Source: Vicinamibacterales bacterium
GTDB lineage: Bacteria; Acidobacteriota; Vicinamibacteria; Vicinamibacterales; 2-12-FULL-66-21
Direction of reading: 5' to 3'
Assembly: GCA_035699745.1 (NCBI GenBank)
Contig: DASSPH010000107.1
Coordinates: 1-64,000 of the forward strand
Length of the DNA: 64,000 nucleotides
Shown here: one piece after another, positions 32,055 to 41,003 of the stretch
How the letters are laid out: each line of letters opens with the position of its first letter
How positions within the stretch are numbered: position 1 is the stretch's first letter
Program-made: the position numbers and the translations under genes
The notes under the pieces: model-generated
The model's database searches: none
The model's input: only the letters and a program-made list of their open reading frames with translations
What the model was told of the DNA's origin: nothing

Positions 32055-34493
32055 ATGGGGTCGAGCGCGGTTTCGCGCCGGATGAGCGAATTCCTCGGCG
32101 TGGCCCTCTTCGCCGCGTCGCTGCTCTGGCTGATCTCGCTGGCCAGCTACAGCGCGTCGGATCCGGTGTGGTTCTTCAACACCGGGTCATCATTGCCGCC
32201 GGAGAACTTCGCCGGCCGCGTCGGGGCGTTCGTCGCGGAGCTGTCGTACCAGCTGCTGGGCTACGCGGCGTTCCTCGGGCCGCTGGTGATGGTGGTGATC
32301 GGGTGGCACTACTTCTGGTGCCGCGCGGTGGACGCCGCCTACACCAAGCTGCTCGGCGCGGCGCTGCTGATCGGCTGCCTGTCGTCCTTCCTGTCGCTCG
32401 CCTTCGGCACGCTCGCGGTGTCGGGCAAGGAGTTCCGCGCCGGAGGCTTCGTCGGCGATCGGCTCGCGGCGGCGCTGGCCGAATATCTGAATCGCACCGG
32501 CTCGATCATCCTCATCCTGACGCTGCTCTTCGCCGCCATCATCCTGTCGACGCAGTTCTCCTTCGGCCGGCTGTTCTCGGTGCTGTCACAGATCGCGCGC
32601 GAGCGCTGGACCGCGTTCCGCGCCGCGGCGGAACGCCGCCGCGACGAGCAGGCGCGCGAGAAACAGCGCCAGGAGGTGCTGAAGAAGCACCTGGCCAAGG
32701 ACCCGAAGGCGGCGAAAGACACGAAAGAGCTGAAGGACACGAGGGACACGAAGGAGCTGCGCACGAAGATTGCGAGGGCGCCGATCACGTCGAGCGATCC
32801 CGCCGATGCGCCGGCGGCCGGCCCGGCTGCCCCGCCGGCGCGCTCGAAGACCGCGGCGGTACTCGGCGCGGCCGCGGCCGCATTCAAAGCGGCCTCCTCC
32901 AGACCGACGCCGCCGCCGATCAACAAGCCGGCGCCGCCGCCCGCTGCCGCCTCCGTGCGCGAGCGAGAGAAGGAACCGTCGCTGCCGCTGCCCGATCCCG
33001 ACAAGACGCCGATCGAGCGGAAGAAGGGGGGCTTCACGCTGCCGCCGAACGCGCTGCTCGACGCGCCGAAGACGGAGCGCAAGGTCGACGAGCGCGAGCT
33101 GATGGACGGCGCCCGGCTGCTCGAGGAGAAGTGCCGCGAGTTCTCGGTCGAAGGGGCCGTCGTCCAGATCCATCCCGGTCCGGTGGTGACGACCTACGAA
33201 TTCAAGCCGGACGCGGGGGTGAAGTACAGCAAGATCACCGGGCTCGCCGACGACCTGTGCCTGGCGATGCAGGCCGAATCGGTGATCATCGACCGCATCC
33301 CCGGCAAGTCGACGGTCGGCATCCAGATCCCGAACCCGAACCGCGAAGCGATTTCGCTGCGCGAGCTGCTCGAGTCCGATGCCTACAAGCGGTCGCATTC
33401 GAAGCTGACGCTCGCCATGGGCAAGACCATCCACGGCGAGCCGTTCGTCAGCGATCTCGCGACGATGCCGCACCTGCTGATCGCCGGCTCCACCGGCGCC
33501 GGCAAGTCGGTCAGCGTCAACGCCATGATCACCAGCATCCTGATGCGCGCGACGCCCGACGACGTGCGGTTCATCATGGTCGATCCCAAGCGCCTCGAGC
33601 TGGGGATGTACGAAGACATCCCTCACCTGCTCACGCCGGTCGTCATGGATCCCAAGCTGGCGGCCAACGCGCTGCGCTGGGCGGTGCGCGAGATGGAAGA
33701 GCGCTACAAGACGCTGGCGGCGTTCGGCGTGCGCAACATCGAGCAGTACAACCGCAACGTCCGGGCGATGCAGGAGGAGAAGCAGGGCGAGCCCCTGCTC
33801 GACGACAAAGGGAACGAGATCAAGCCGCTGCCCTTCATCGTCGTGCTGATCGACGAGCTGGCGGACCTGATGATGGTGGCGGGCAACGAGGTCGAGGAAT
33901 CGATCGCGCGACTGGCGCAGATGGCGCGCGCCATCGGCATTCATCTGGTGCTCGCGACCCAGCGTCCGTCGGTGGACGTCATCACCGGCCTCATCAAGGC
34001 CAACCTGCCCGCGCGCATCTCCTTCCGCGTCTCGTCGAAGATCGATTCGCGGACCATTCTCGACGGCAACGGCGCCGAGCAGCTCCTCGGCAAGGGAGAC
34101 ATGCTGTTCCTGCCGCCGGCGTCGTCGCGGTTCGTGCGCCTGCACGGCCCCTACATCTCCGAGCAGGAGAGCGCCCGGCTTGCCGCCTTCCTGCGGAAGC
34201 AGGGCCGCCCCACCTACGACACGACGGTCACCGCCGACGAGAAGGGGGCGCAGGAGCACCAGGATTTCGAGAAGGACGAGCTCTACGACGAGGCCGCGCG
34301 GATCGTGGTCTCGAGCGGTCAGGCCTCCATCTCGTACCTGCAGCGCCGGCTGCGGATCGGATTCAGCCGCGCCGCGCGGCTGGTCGACATGATGGAGATG
34401 GACGGGCTCGTCTCGGCGGCCGCGGGCGGCAAGCCGAGAGAGGTGCTCGTGAAGAAGGACTACTTCGACGAAGTGGATGCGCAGCTTCGATAG
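32055..34493 (+). CDS. ftsK: DNA translocase FtsK/SpoIIIE
   Basis: An 812-residue septal DNA pump. Four membrane helices occupy residues about 12-185, followed by a charged, repeat-rich linker (KDTKELKDTRDTKEL, then an Ala/Pro stretch) and the motor: Walker A IAGSTGAGKSVSVNAM, Walker B FIVVLIDELADLMM, plus ATQRPSVDVITGLIKAN. The C-terminal gamma winged-helix domain (YDEAARIVVSSGQASISYLQRRLRIGFSRAARLVDMMEMDGLV) recognises orienting DNA sequences. Part of the linker is encoded by an ACACGA-type microrepeat. Confidence 0.95.
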   Translation: MGSSAVSRRMSEFLGVALFAASLLWLISLASYSASDPVWFFNTGSSLPPENFAGRVGAFVAELSYQLLGYAAFLGPLVMVVIGWHYFWCRAVDAAYTKLLGAALLIGCLSSFLSLAFGTLAVSGKEFRAGGFVGDRLAAALAEYLNRTGSIILILTLLFAAIILSTQFSFGRLFSVLSQIARERWTAFRAAAERRRDEQAREKQRQEVLKKHLAKDPKAAKDTKELKDTRDTKELRTKIARAPITSSDPADAPAAGPAAPPARSKTAAVLGAAAAAFKAASSRPTPPPINKPAPPPAAASVREREKEPSLPLPDPDKTPIERKKGGFTLPPNALLDAPKTERKVDERELMDGARLLEEKCREFSVEGAVVQIHPGPVVTTYEFKPDAGVKYSKITGLADDLCLAMQAESVIIDRIPGKSTVGIQIPNPNREAISLRELLESDAYKRSHSKLTLAMGKTIHGEPFVSDLATMPHLLIAGSTGAGKSVSVNAMITSILMRATPDDVRFIMVDPKRLELGMYEDIPHLLTPVVMDPKLAANALRWAVREMEERYKTLAAFGVRNIEQYNRNVRAMQEEKQGEPLLDDKGNEIKPLPFIVVLIDELADLMMVAGNEVEESIARLAQMARAIGIHLVLATQRPSVDVITGLIKANLPARISFRVSSKIDSRTILDGNGAEQLLGKGDMLFLPPASSRFVRLHGPYISEQESARLAAFLRKQGRPTYDTTVTADEKGAQEHQDFEKDELYDEAARIVVSSGQASISYLQRRLRIGFSRAARLVDMMEMDGLVSAAAGGKPREVLVKKDYFDEVDAQLR
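32705..32765. repeat. ACACGA-type microrepeat inside ftsK
   Basis: AAGACACGAAAGAGCTGAAG, then GACACGAGGGACACGAAGGA: a purine-rich direct repeat that encodes KDTKELKDTRDTKEL in the FtsK linker. It is the in-frame counterpart of the intergenic microrepeats at 740-810 and 54687-54733. Confidence 0.5.
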
Positions 34494-34502
34494 GCGGTTC
34501 CT

Positions 34503-36272
34503 ATGAAACAACCTTTCCTCACCGCGCTCGTCACCGCCGCCTGCCTGCTGGCGGCGGCGCCCGGCGCCGAGGCGCAGACGGCGCGCGACATGTACAACCG
34601 TGCCCTGGCGCAGGAACGTAGCGTCCGCGACGAGGCCGCGAAGCCGACCCTCACTCAGATGCGCCGCGCCATCTCCGCCTACGAAGCGGTGGTCCGCCGG
34701 CATCCGTCGAGCGGCTACGCGGACAACGCGCTCTGGCAGGCGGCGAACCTTGCCTCGCTCGCCTTCGAGCGGTTCGGCAGCGAGGCCGACCGCAAGGCGT
34801 CCGCGCGTCTGCTCGATCAGCTCGCCCGAGGCTACCCGTCGAGCAGGCTCGCGGCGAGGCAGACGAGACCGGCGGAGGATACGAGGGACGCGGACGACAC
34901 GAGCCAGCCGAGCGAGGCGAAAGAATCGGCGGCGGCCGTTGCGGCGGCGGCGCAGACGCCGAAAGCCGAGGCCACGGCGGGTCGCGCGCAACTCGCCACC
35001 TTGCGCGACATCAAGCGCGAGGTGCTGCCCGACGGCGTCCGGGTCACCGTGGATCTGGACAGCGAGGTGCCCTACTACCAGGAGGAGATCGCCAATCCCC
35101 GCCGGCTGTTCTTCGACTTGAAAGGCGTGCGGACCGCGGCCAGCCTGCAGGACGCCTCCCTCAAGTTCGCCGACGACGTGGTGAAGGAAGTCAGGCTCGG
35201 ACGTCATCCGCGCAACGTCACGCGTCTGGTGGTCGATCTCGACGGCGTGTCGAGCTACAGCGTCTACCCGCTGTACGGACCCTACCGCCTGGTGATCGAT
35301 TTCCGGCGGGCGGTGAGCGCCGCTCCCGCGCCAGCCCCCGCGGCCGTGGCGGCGCCCGTCGTCGTGCCGCCGCCGGTGCCGGCGCCGAAGGCCGCGGCGC
35401 CGCTCGCGGTCCTGCCGGACGTGAAGCAGACGATTCCCGAGGCGCGGCACGCGCCCGAACCGGCGAAACTGCCCTCGTCAACGCCGGCGCCGAAGGCGCT
35501 GCCGCCCGCCGCGCCGGCGTCGAACTCGAACGGCAAGTTCTCCCTCTCGCGGCAGCTCGGTCTCAGCGTCGCCCGCATCGTGCTCGACGCCGGCCACGGC
35601 GGACACGATCCCGGGGCGCACGGCAACGGCATCACCGAGTCCGAGCTGACGCTCGACGTCGCGCAGCGGCTGCGCAAGCTGCTCGAGGCGCAGCCGGGGA
35701 TGGAAGTGGTGATGACGCGCGACACCGACGTCTTCATCCCGCTGGAGGAGCGCACCGCGATCGCCAACCGTGAAGGGGCGGACCTCTTCCTGTCGATTCA
35801 CGCCAACGCGAGCCGCAATTCGCAGGCGCGCGGCATCGAAACCTACTTCCTCAGCTTCGCGTTGAACCCGGAGGCCGAAGCGGTCGCGGCGCGCGAGAAC
35901 GCGACCTCGGCGCAGACGATGCACAACCTGCCCGACATCGTCAAGGCGATCGCACTGAACAACAAGCTGAAGGAGTCGCGCGATCTCGCCGAGACGGTGC
36001 AGAAGTCGATGACGAAGCGGCTGAGCGCCAGGAACCGGTCGCTGCGCGACCTCGGCGTCAAGCAGGCGCCGTTCGTGGTCCTGATCGGCGCGGTGATGCC
36101 GAGCGTGCTCGCCGAGATCTCGTTCGTCACCAACCGCCAGGAAGGCGCGCTGCTGAAGACGACCGCCTACCGCCAGCAGATCGCGCAGGCGCTGTTCGAC
36201 GCGATCCAGAACTACCAGCAGAGCCTCAAGCGGCTGAATTCGATCGCGGGGAAGAAGGCTACAGCACAGTAG
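34503..36272 (+). CDS. amiC: N-acetylmuramoyl-L-alanine amidase with AMIN domain
   Basis: A 589-residue periplasmic peptidoglycan hydrolase. It has a signal peptide (FLTALVTAACLLAAAPGAEAQ), a TPR-like helical segment (residues about 25-120), an AMIN targeting domain (TLRDIKREVLPDGVRVTVDLDSEVPYYQEEIANPRRLFFDLKGV), a Pro/Ala-rich linker and an amidase_3 catalytic domain with the zinc ligands in VLDAGHGGHDPGAHG, E in NGITESELTLD, SIHANAS and the catalytic E in SVLAEISFVTN. It follows ftsK by 9 bp, fitting a cell-division pair. The N-terminal TPR-like region is an unusual addition for AmiC. Confidence 0.9.
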   Translation: MKQPFLTALVTAACLLAAAPGAEAQTARDMYNRALAQERSVRDEAAKPTLTQMRRAISAYEAVVRRHPSSGYADNALWQAANLASLAFERFGSEADRKASARLLDQLARGYPSSRLAARQTRPAEDTRDADDTSQPSEAKESAAAVAAAAQTPKAEATAGRAQLATLRDIKREVLPDGVRVTVDLDSEVPYYQEEIANPRRLFFDLKGVRTAASLQDASLKFADDVVKEVRLGRHPRNVTRLVVDLDGVSSYSVYPLYGPYRLVIDFRRAVSAAPAPAPAAVAAPVVVPPPVPAPKAAAPLAVLPDVKQTIPEARHAPEPAKLPSSTPAPKALPPAAPASNSNGKFSLSRQLGLSVARIVLDAGHGGHDPGAHGNGITESELTLDVAQRLRKLLEAQPGMEVVMTRDTDVFIPLEERTAIANREGADLFLSIHANASRNSQARGIETYFLSFALNPEAEAVAARENATSAQTMHNLPDIVKAIALNNKLKESRDLAETVQKSMTKRLSARNRSLRDLGVKQAPFVVLIGAVMPSVLAEISFVTNRQEGALLKTTAYRQQIAQALFDAIQNYQQSLKRLNSIAGKKATAQ

Positions 36273-36274
36273 TG

Positions 36275-36370
36275 CGCAGTGCGCGGTGCGCAGTGCGCGG
36301 TGCTCTCAGTGCGCAGTGCTTCTGTACGCAGTGCTTCTGTACGCAGTGCTTCTGTACGCAGTGCTTCTGT
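36275..36370. repeat. GCGCAGTGCGC array and four 15-bp tandem repeats
   Basis: The first part alternates GTGCGCGGTGCGCAGTGCGC. It is followed by four copies of CGCAGTGCTTCTGTA (36312-36326, 36327-36341, 36342-36356, and 36357-36370 with a changed end). It lies between the stop of the amidase gene and the end of the small membrane-protein gene. There is no spacer/repeat structure as in CRISPR. Confidence 0.85.
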
Positions 36371-36381
36371 GTGGGCCGTGA

Positions 36382-36618
36382 TCAGGACGTCGGGGTGACT
36401 CGCAGCGTTTCGGCGTCTTTCTCGGCGTCGAGGCCATCCTTTGCCGTCCAGCGCTTGTAGAGAACGAGGCCGCCGCCGAGCAAGAGGCCAAGAAGCAGCG
36501 CGGAGACCAACAGGACCCCAACCAGCCCAAGCGAGCCGAGGATGACGTCCGAGATCGTCGTCTCATCGACAGGCTCCTCGATGACGCGCACGATGATCGG
36601 ATCTTGCTGCTGGAGCAT
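36382..36618 (-). CDS. Small single-pass membrane protein
   Basis: A 78-residue protein: a short N-terminal part (MLQQQDPIIVRVIEEPVDETT), one hydrophobic helix (VILGSLGLVGVLLVSALLLGLLLGGGLVL) and a charged cytoplasmic tail (YKRWTAKDGLDAEKDAETL). The function is unknown. A TAAGAT -10-like hexamer ends 8 nt before the ATG. The gene is bracketed by low-complexity GCGCAGTGC-type repeats on both sides in inverted orientation. Confidence 0.65.
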   Translation of the reverse strand: MLQQQDPIIVRVIEEPVDETTISDVILGSLGLVGVLLVSALLLGLLLGGGLVLYKRWTAKDGLDAEKDAETLRVTPTS

Positions 36619-36649
36619 TCCCTGCGATCTTACTTCGACACCGAAGCAC

Positions 36650-36719
36650 TACGCACTAAGCACTGCGCACTAAGCACTGAGCGCACTGCGCACCGCGCAC
36701 CGCGCACTGCGCACTGTGT
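36650..36719. repeat. GCACTGCGCAC array upstream of the small membrane-protein gene
   Basis: Units of CGCACTAAGCACTG and CGCACTGCGCACCGCGCACC, the reverse-complement counterpart of the array at 36275-36370. A shorter copy lies at 46738-46760 in the tyrA-aroF gap. Confidence 0.8.
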
Positions 36720-38240
36720 TCACCAGCGTTCGTGCGTGAACGGCAGCTCGGCCAGCGTGCGGACGGCGATCCCGATCGGCCCCTTCGGCTGGAACGGCTT
36801 GCCTTCGTCGGCCCAGGCGGTGCCGGCGATGTCCATGTGGGCCCACGGCAGCGTGCCGGCGAACTCCTTCAGGAACACCGCCGCGGTGCAGGCGCCGCCG
36901 GCGCGGCCGCCGGAATTCAGCATGTCGGCAATCTCACTGCGGATCTGATCGAAGTACTCGTCGTAGAGCGGCATCGGCCAGCACCGATCGCCGGCGCGCT
37001 GCGCCACGTCCCGCACCAGGTCGCGCCACGAATCGGGGCGCCCGAACAGGCCCGAGGCCGCCTTGCCGAGGCCGACGACGCAGGCGCCGGTCAGCGTGGC
37101 CACGTCGACCAGGTGCGTGGCCCCCTGCTGCTGCGCGTACCACAAGCCGTCGCCCAGGATCAGCCGCCCCTCGGCATCGGTGTTGATCACTTCCACGCTC
37201 TTGCCGCTCGCCCCGTGCAGCACGTCCCCGGGCTTCATCGCGCGGCCCCCGGGCATGTTCTCCGTCGCCGGCACGACGCCGACGACGCGGATCGGCGCCT
37301 TGAGCAGCGCGATCGCGCGCATCGCGCAGACGACGGCGGCGCCGCCCGCCATGTCGTCCTTCATGCGCTCCATGCCTTCCGCCGGCTTGATCGAGATGCC
37401 GCCGGTGTCGAACGTGATCCCCTTGCCCACCAGCCCCAGCACCGGGGATTTCGGCGCGCCCGGGGGATCGTGCCGGAGGACGATGACCCGGGGCGGCTCC
37501 ACGCTGCCGCGCGCCACGCCGAGCAGCAGCCCCATGCCGAGCCGGTCGATCTCCTTTTCGTCGAGCACGTCCACGCCGAGGCCGACCTCGCGCGCGAGCG
37601 CCGCGGCGCGCTCGGCGAAGATCCGCGGCGTCAGCACGTTCGAGGGCTCGTTCGCGAAGGCCCGTGCGAGATTGCTGCACTCGCCGAGAATCCGTCCGCG
37701 CTCGATCGCGCGCTCGAGCGCGCGCGCCGTCGTCGCGTCCGGCTGCGGCGCCAGCACGGTCAGCTCGGCCGCGGGCGGACCGAACCGCTCGCCCGTCTTG
37801 TATTGATCGACGCTGAATCCCGCGAGGATCAACCCTTCGACGACCGGCTGCACGCCGTCGAGCGGGCCGATCGGTCCGCGGAGCAGGAACGCGACCCGCG
37901 GGATCCGCCGTCCGCGCGCGAGCAGCGCCGACGCGGTCGCCAGCTTGCGCAGCCGCTCGGTGTCGAAGTCTCCCGCCTTGCCGGCCCCCGCGATGGCCAC
38001 CCGCGCGGCTTTTGCCGCCCCGTTGACGATGGGGGTGACGAAGAACTCGTAGAGGCGCCCGCGGATCTCACCCGAAGCGGTGGCGCGCTTCACTTCCCCG
38101 CCGGTGCCTTGATCGAGCCAGGTCAGAGCCTCCGCCGGCGACTCACCTTCGAACACCGGGATGACGAGCAGGTCGGTATCGCAGTCGGCCGGCGGACCGG
38201 CAATGAGTCGGATCACGGGAGCAACCTGGGTCGACGCCAT
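36720..38240 (-). CDS. pepA: Leucyl aminopeptidase
   Basis: A 506-residue M17 metallo-aminopeptidase that removes N-terminal residues in the cytoplasm. The two-metal site lies in GKGITFDTGGISIKPAEGMERMKDDMAGGAAV and NTDAEGRLILGD, with the catalytic R in DAEGR. Length and C-terminal GKPFQPKGPIGIAVRTLAE are typical. A TATAAT on the reverse strand ends 9 nt before the ATG, in a -10 shared with the divergent gene. Confidence 0.95.
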   Translation of the reverse strand: MASTQVAPVIRLIAGPPADCDTDLLVIPVFEGESPAEALTWLDQGTGGEVKRATASGEIRGRLYEFFVTPIVNGAAKAARVAIAGAGKAGDFDTERLRKLATASALLARGRRIPRVAFLLRGPIGPLDGVQPVVEGLILAGFSVDQYKTGERFGPPAAELTVLAPQPDATTARALERAIERGRILGECSNLARAFANEPSNVLTPRIFAERAAALAREVGLGVDVLDEKEIDRLGMGLLLGVARGSVEPPRVIVLRHDPPGAPKSPVLGLVGKGITFDTGGISIKPAEGMERMKDDMAGGAAVVCAMRAIALLKAPIRVVGVVPATENMPGGRAMKPGDVLHGASGKSVEVINTDAEGRLILGDGLWYAQQQGATHLVDVATLTGACVVGLGKAASGLFGRPDSWRDLVRDVAQRAGDRCWPMPLYDEYFDQIRSEIADMLNSGGRAGGACTAAVFLKEFAGTLPWAHMDIAGTAWADEGKPFQPKGPIGIAVRTLAELPFTHERW

Positions 38241-38249
38241 AAGAGGAGG

Positions 38250-38257
38250 ATTATAAT
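38250..38257. promoter_or_regulatory. Palindromic ATTATAAT shared by divergent promoters
   Basis: ATTATAAT is its own reverse complement and presents TATAAT on both strands. On the + strand TATAAT (38252-38257) ends 6 nt before the ATG of the 38264 gene; on the - strand TATAAT (38255-38250) ends 9 nt before the ATG of pepA at 38240. Both transcripts would be (nearly) leaderless. -35 elements are weak (TCGACG at 38231-38236 for the + direction). Confidence 0.55.
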
Positions 38258-38263
38258 GGCTCT

Positions 38264-38680
38264 ATGAAGTTTCTGGCGCTTCCCCTAATGATCGTGTTCA
38301 CGATGCCGCTCGCCGACAAATCGCAGCGCCCGAAGCTGTCGGTCAAGGCGAGTCCGTCGATGAGCATGTCGCCGGCGCGGATCGTCGCTTCGGCGGACGT
38401 CAACGGCGGCGCGGACGACTTCGAGGAGTTCTACTGCGCGTCGGTCGAATGGGACTGGGGGGACGACACGAAATCCAACAACACCGTCGACTGCGACCCC
38501 TACGAGCCCGGGAAGAGCACGATCAAGCGCCGCTTCACCGCGGATCACGTGTACCGCACCGCCGGCGAGTACCGGATTCAGTTCCGGTTGAAGAAGAAGA
38601 ACAAGTCGGTCGCCTCGGCCAGCACGTCGGTCCGGATTCGCCCCGGGCTCGGGGACATCGGCGGCGACCCGTGGCGCTGA
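38264..38680 (+). CDS. Small secreted protein, PKD-like
   Basis: A 138-residue protein with a short hydrophobic N-terminus (MKFLALPLMIVFTMPLA). The mature part (VEWDWGDDTKS, then FTADHVYRTAGEYRIQFRLKKKNKS and ASTSVRI) has the WDWGDG..H.Y...G.Y.V pattern of a PKD/Ig-like domain. A surface or periplasmic structural role is inferred. It converges on the 38683 gene with a 2-bp gap. Confidence 0.65.
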   Translation: MKFLALPLMIVFTMPLADKSQRPKLSVKASPSMSMSPARIVASADVNGGADDFEEFYCASVEWDWGDDTKSNNTVDCDPYEPGKSTIKRRFTADHVYRTAGEYRIQFRLKKKNKSVASASTSVRIRPGLGDIGGDPWR

Positions 38681-38682
38681 CG

Positions 38683-39324
38683 CTACTGTAGCTTCACGCC
38701 GGCCTTCAGTTCGCGTCCCGTCAACTCGCGCGTGCGGGTGTCGGTCGAGACGCTCTGCAGGTACTCGTTCACCGTCAGCACCGCCCGAAACAGCATCTTC
38801 CCCATTGCGGCGATGCTGACCGAGCTGTCGTCGTCGCCGAAGACGACGTTGCTCGCCGCGGCGCTCTCCTTTTCGGCGATCGTGCCGAGCGTCGCGAGCG
38901 CCCGAATGTAGTACCGCGTCCCGTCCGACAGGGCGTCGGGCCGGCCGAGATCGATCCGCAGCGACAGCGGCTCCTGCCACGCCGGCTGGCGGCTGACCTC
39001 TCCATACTGATCGGCCACCTTCACCGCGCGCGTCTGCCGGTCGAGCACCATGCGGAAGACCGACACGGCGGCCGGGTTCGCGAGCTTGTCCCACACCGGA
39101 CGGTCCTCCCAGAGTTCGAGCTGGAGGCGGAGGTGAATCGCGGCGCCGTCCTCGAGAATCGCCTGGAACTTGGCGGGGAACAGGTCGCGCAGCTCGAGCG
39201 CGGCGAACAGGCTGCCGCCCGCCACGCGAATCTCGATGACCTTCGTGTCGAGCGCGAAGGCGGATGCGGCGTGCGCGAGCGTCAGCGCGAGTGCCAGGAT
39301 GACGGGAAGGCCCCGGCGTCGCAT
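38683..39324 (-). CDS. Secreted protein of DUF4390-like type
   Basis: A 213-residue protein with a signal peptide (RGLPVILALALTLAHAASAFA). The mature part reads VAGGSLFAALELRDLFPAKFQAILEDGAAIHLRLQLELWEDRPVWDKL, then FRMVLDRQTRAVKV, which is the layout of DUF4390 proteins of Gram-negative envelopes. It is the last gene of the operon with the Omp85-like protein (1-nt TGATG overlap), so the two probably act together. Confidence 0.6.
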   Translation of the reverse strand: MRRRGLPVILALALTLAHAASAFALDTKVIEIRVAGGSLFAALELRDLFPAKFQAILEDGAAIHLRLQLELWEDRPVWDKLANPAAVSVFRMVLDRQTRAVKVADQYGEVSRQPAWQEPLSLRIDLGRPDALSDGTRYYIRALATLGTIAEKESAAASNVVFGDDDSSVSIAAMGKMLFRAVLTVNEYLQSVSTDTRTRELTGRELKAGVKLQ

Positions 39325-41003
39325 CAGAACGTCGGCGAGAAGCGCAGCAGAATCTGCCGCGACCTGGGAATGGCCGCGGCGCGGAAGCCGATTTCCAGAC
39401 GAACGCCGCCGGCGCCGATCCCGGCGCCGACGCCGCGCAGCCATCGCGTGGGCGCCGCGTCGCCGGTGACGCGCCCCGCGTCGTAGAAGACGAAGACGCT
39501 GGCGCGGTCGCCGGCGTCTTCCCGCACGCCCGGCGAGAGGTCGACGCGGTACTCGGCGTTGATCAGCGCCATTCCCGTCCCGCGCGCCTCCTTGAACCGG
39601 TAGCCGTGCACGCTGCCGATGCCGCCGACGGCGAACAGCCGCTCCGCCGGCAGCGTCCCGTTCGAGAAGCCGAACAAGCCGCGCAGAGACAGCGTCGTCC
39701 ACCGCGACAGCGGCAGATGGCCGCGCGCGTGGAGGATGTGGCGGTCGAAGTCGGCATCGCCGTTCAGGGCGCGTCCGGCGATCTCCGACGTCCAGTCCAG
39801 CCGCAGGCCGGGATTCTGCCGGGTGCGCGATCCGTAGAGACTGTCCTTGAGATGGCGCACGTAGGTGGCGCGATTGCCTGCGCCGGTGAGCGCCCGGGTA
39901 TCGAACGTGTACCCGAGCACCAGCGCGTTGACGCGGCGATCCTCGACGGCGAGCGCGGGACGGAACATCGCGTCGTCGCGGAAGAACGAGTACGACGTCG
40001 CGTTGGCGAGCGGCTCGTGCCGATCCCAGCGCACCATCGCGCTGAGCTCGTTGTGCGGCCCGGCGTGGAGCACGCCGAACACCTGGGCGCCGCGGCGGCG
40101 GTAGTAATCGCGGAAGCTGTTCTTGAACGCGAGCGACACCAGCGTCTGCTCGAAGGTGCTGATCCGCCACCAGTCGTCCGAGGCGGTGACGTCGTGGATC
40201 TCGCCGCCGAGGAACAGCCGCGCCGGTCCGCGCAACACCGGACGCTCGATCCCGGCGGAGTATCCCGGATCGTCGCGGCCGAACTTGTACGACACGTAGC
40301 CGTCGACGAACGTGTGATTGAAGTTCCGGTGATCGAACAGCGACGTCGAGAAGCCCACCGCCGGCGAGAAGCCGTCGGCGGGCGAATAGAGATCCTCGCG
40401 GCCGCTGCCGAGCGTGCCGTCGGTGTTGGACCGGTTCCAGCGCAGCGGAATCACCAGCACGCTGCGGCCGGCGCGCCGTTCGAGCACGACCTCTGAGACC
40501 GTGGATGTGCCCTGCTGCGGCTGGCTGCGGCGCGGCGCGCCGATCGACAGCGCCCCGCGGCTCCCGGCGACGAGCGCCGCGGTGGCGCGGCCGACCACGC
40601 GCCGGTTGTAGATGTCACCGGGGCGGATCTCGAGATCGCGGCGGTAGCGTTCCGCGTCGTCTTCGCGGATGCCGCGCAGCTCGACTTCGTCGATGCGCCC
40701 TTCGTCGACGGCCAGCGTCAGCCGTCCGGCCTCGAACTCGCCCGTGACGCGGGCCTCGCTGTAGCCGTCCCGCTCGTAGCGCTCCTGCAGGGATTTCGCC
40801 ACCGTCTGCGCGTCGCCCGGCAGCGGCGCACCCTCGCGCAGCCTCAGCAGCCAGAGCACGTCGTCCCGCTGGTAGACGGTGGCCCCCTCGAGGCGAAGTT
40901 CGGTGAGGATGGGGGCGGGCTGGATGGCCGATTGCGCCTGGGGGGCGGCCTGTCCTGCGGCGGAACTCGCGGCAAGGGACAGGACGGCCAGCACCCAGGT
41001 CAT
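39324..41003 (-). CDS. Omp85/BamA-TamA-like outer-membrane protein
   Basis: A 559-residue protein with a signal peptide (WVLAVLSLAASSAAGQA), one or two POTRA-like domains (ELRLEGATVYQRDDVLWLLRLREGAPLPGDAQTVAKSLQERYERDGYSEARV; VDEGRIDEVELRGIREDDAERY) and a beta-barrel of the D15/surface-antigen kind, with FAVGGIGSVHGYRFKEARGTGMALINAEYRV (residues about 470-500) and a C-terminal strand ending F. It resembles the short 'BamA/TamA family' members of unknown substrate. It is coupled to the JAB gene by ATGA. Confidence 0.82.
   Translation of the reverse strand: MTWVLAVLSLAASSAAGQAAPQAQSAIQPAPILTELRLEGATVYQRDDVLWLLRLREGAPLPGDAQTVAKSLQERYERDGYSEARVTGEFEAGRLTLAVDEGRIDEVELRGIREDDAERYRRDLEIRPGDIYNRRVVGRATAALVAGSRGALSIGAPRRSQPQQGTSTVSEVVLERRAGRSVLVIPLRWNRSNTDGTLGSGREDLYSPADGFSPAVGFSTSLFDHRNFNHTFVDGYVSYKFGRDDPGYSAGIERPVLRGPARLFLGGEIHDVTASDDWWRISTFEQTLVSLAFKNSFRDYYRRRGAQVFGVLHAGPHNELSAMVRWDRHEPLANATSYSFFRDDAMFRPALAVEDRRVNALVLGYTFDTRALTGAGNRATYVRHLKDSLYGSRTRQNPGLRLDWTSEIAGRALNGDADFDRHILHARGHLPLSRWTTLSLRGLFGFSNGTLPAERLFAVGGIGSVHGYRFKEARGTGMALINAEYRVDLSPGVREDAGDRASVFVFYDAGRVTGDAAPTRWLRGVGAGIGAGGVRLEIGFRAAAIPRSRQILLRFSPTF

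Noticed and set aside
32586-35450. A 954-codon reverse-strand frame opposite ftsK and the amidase gene
   Set aside because: It has Arg/His/Asp-rich antisense composition typical of high-GC shadows, and both sense genes are well-supported families.
36312-36370. CRISPR array
   Set aside because: The repeats are contiguous without spacers and there are no cas genes.
36272-36460. A Cys-rich + strand frame with CFCTQCFCTQ repeats
   Set aside because: It is only a translation of the 15-bp tandem repeat, with no start signal or conserved domain.
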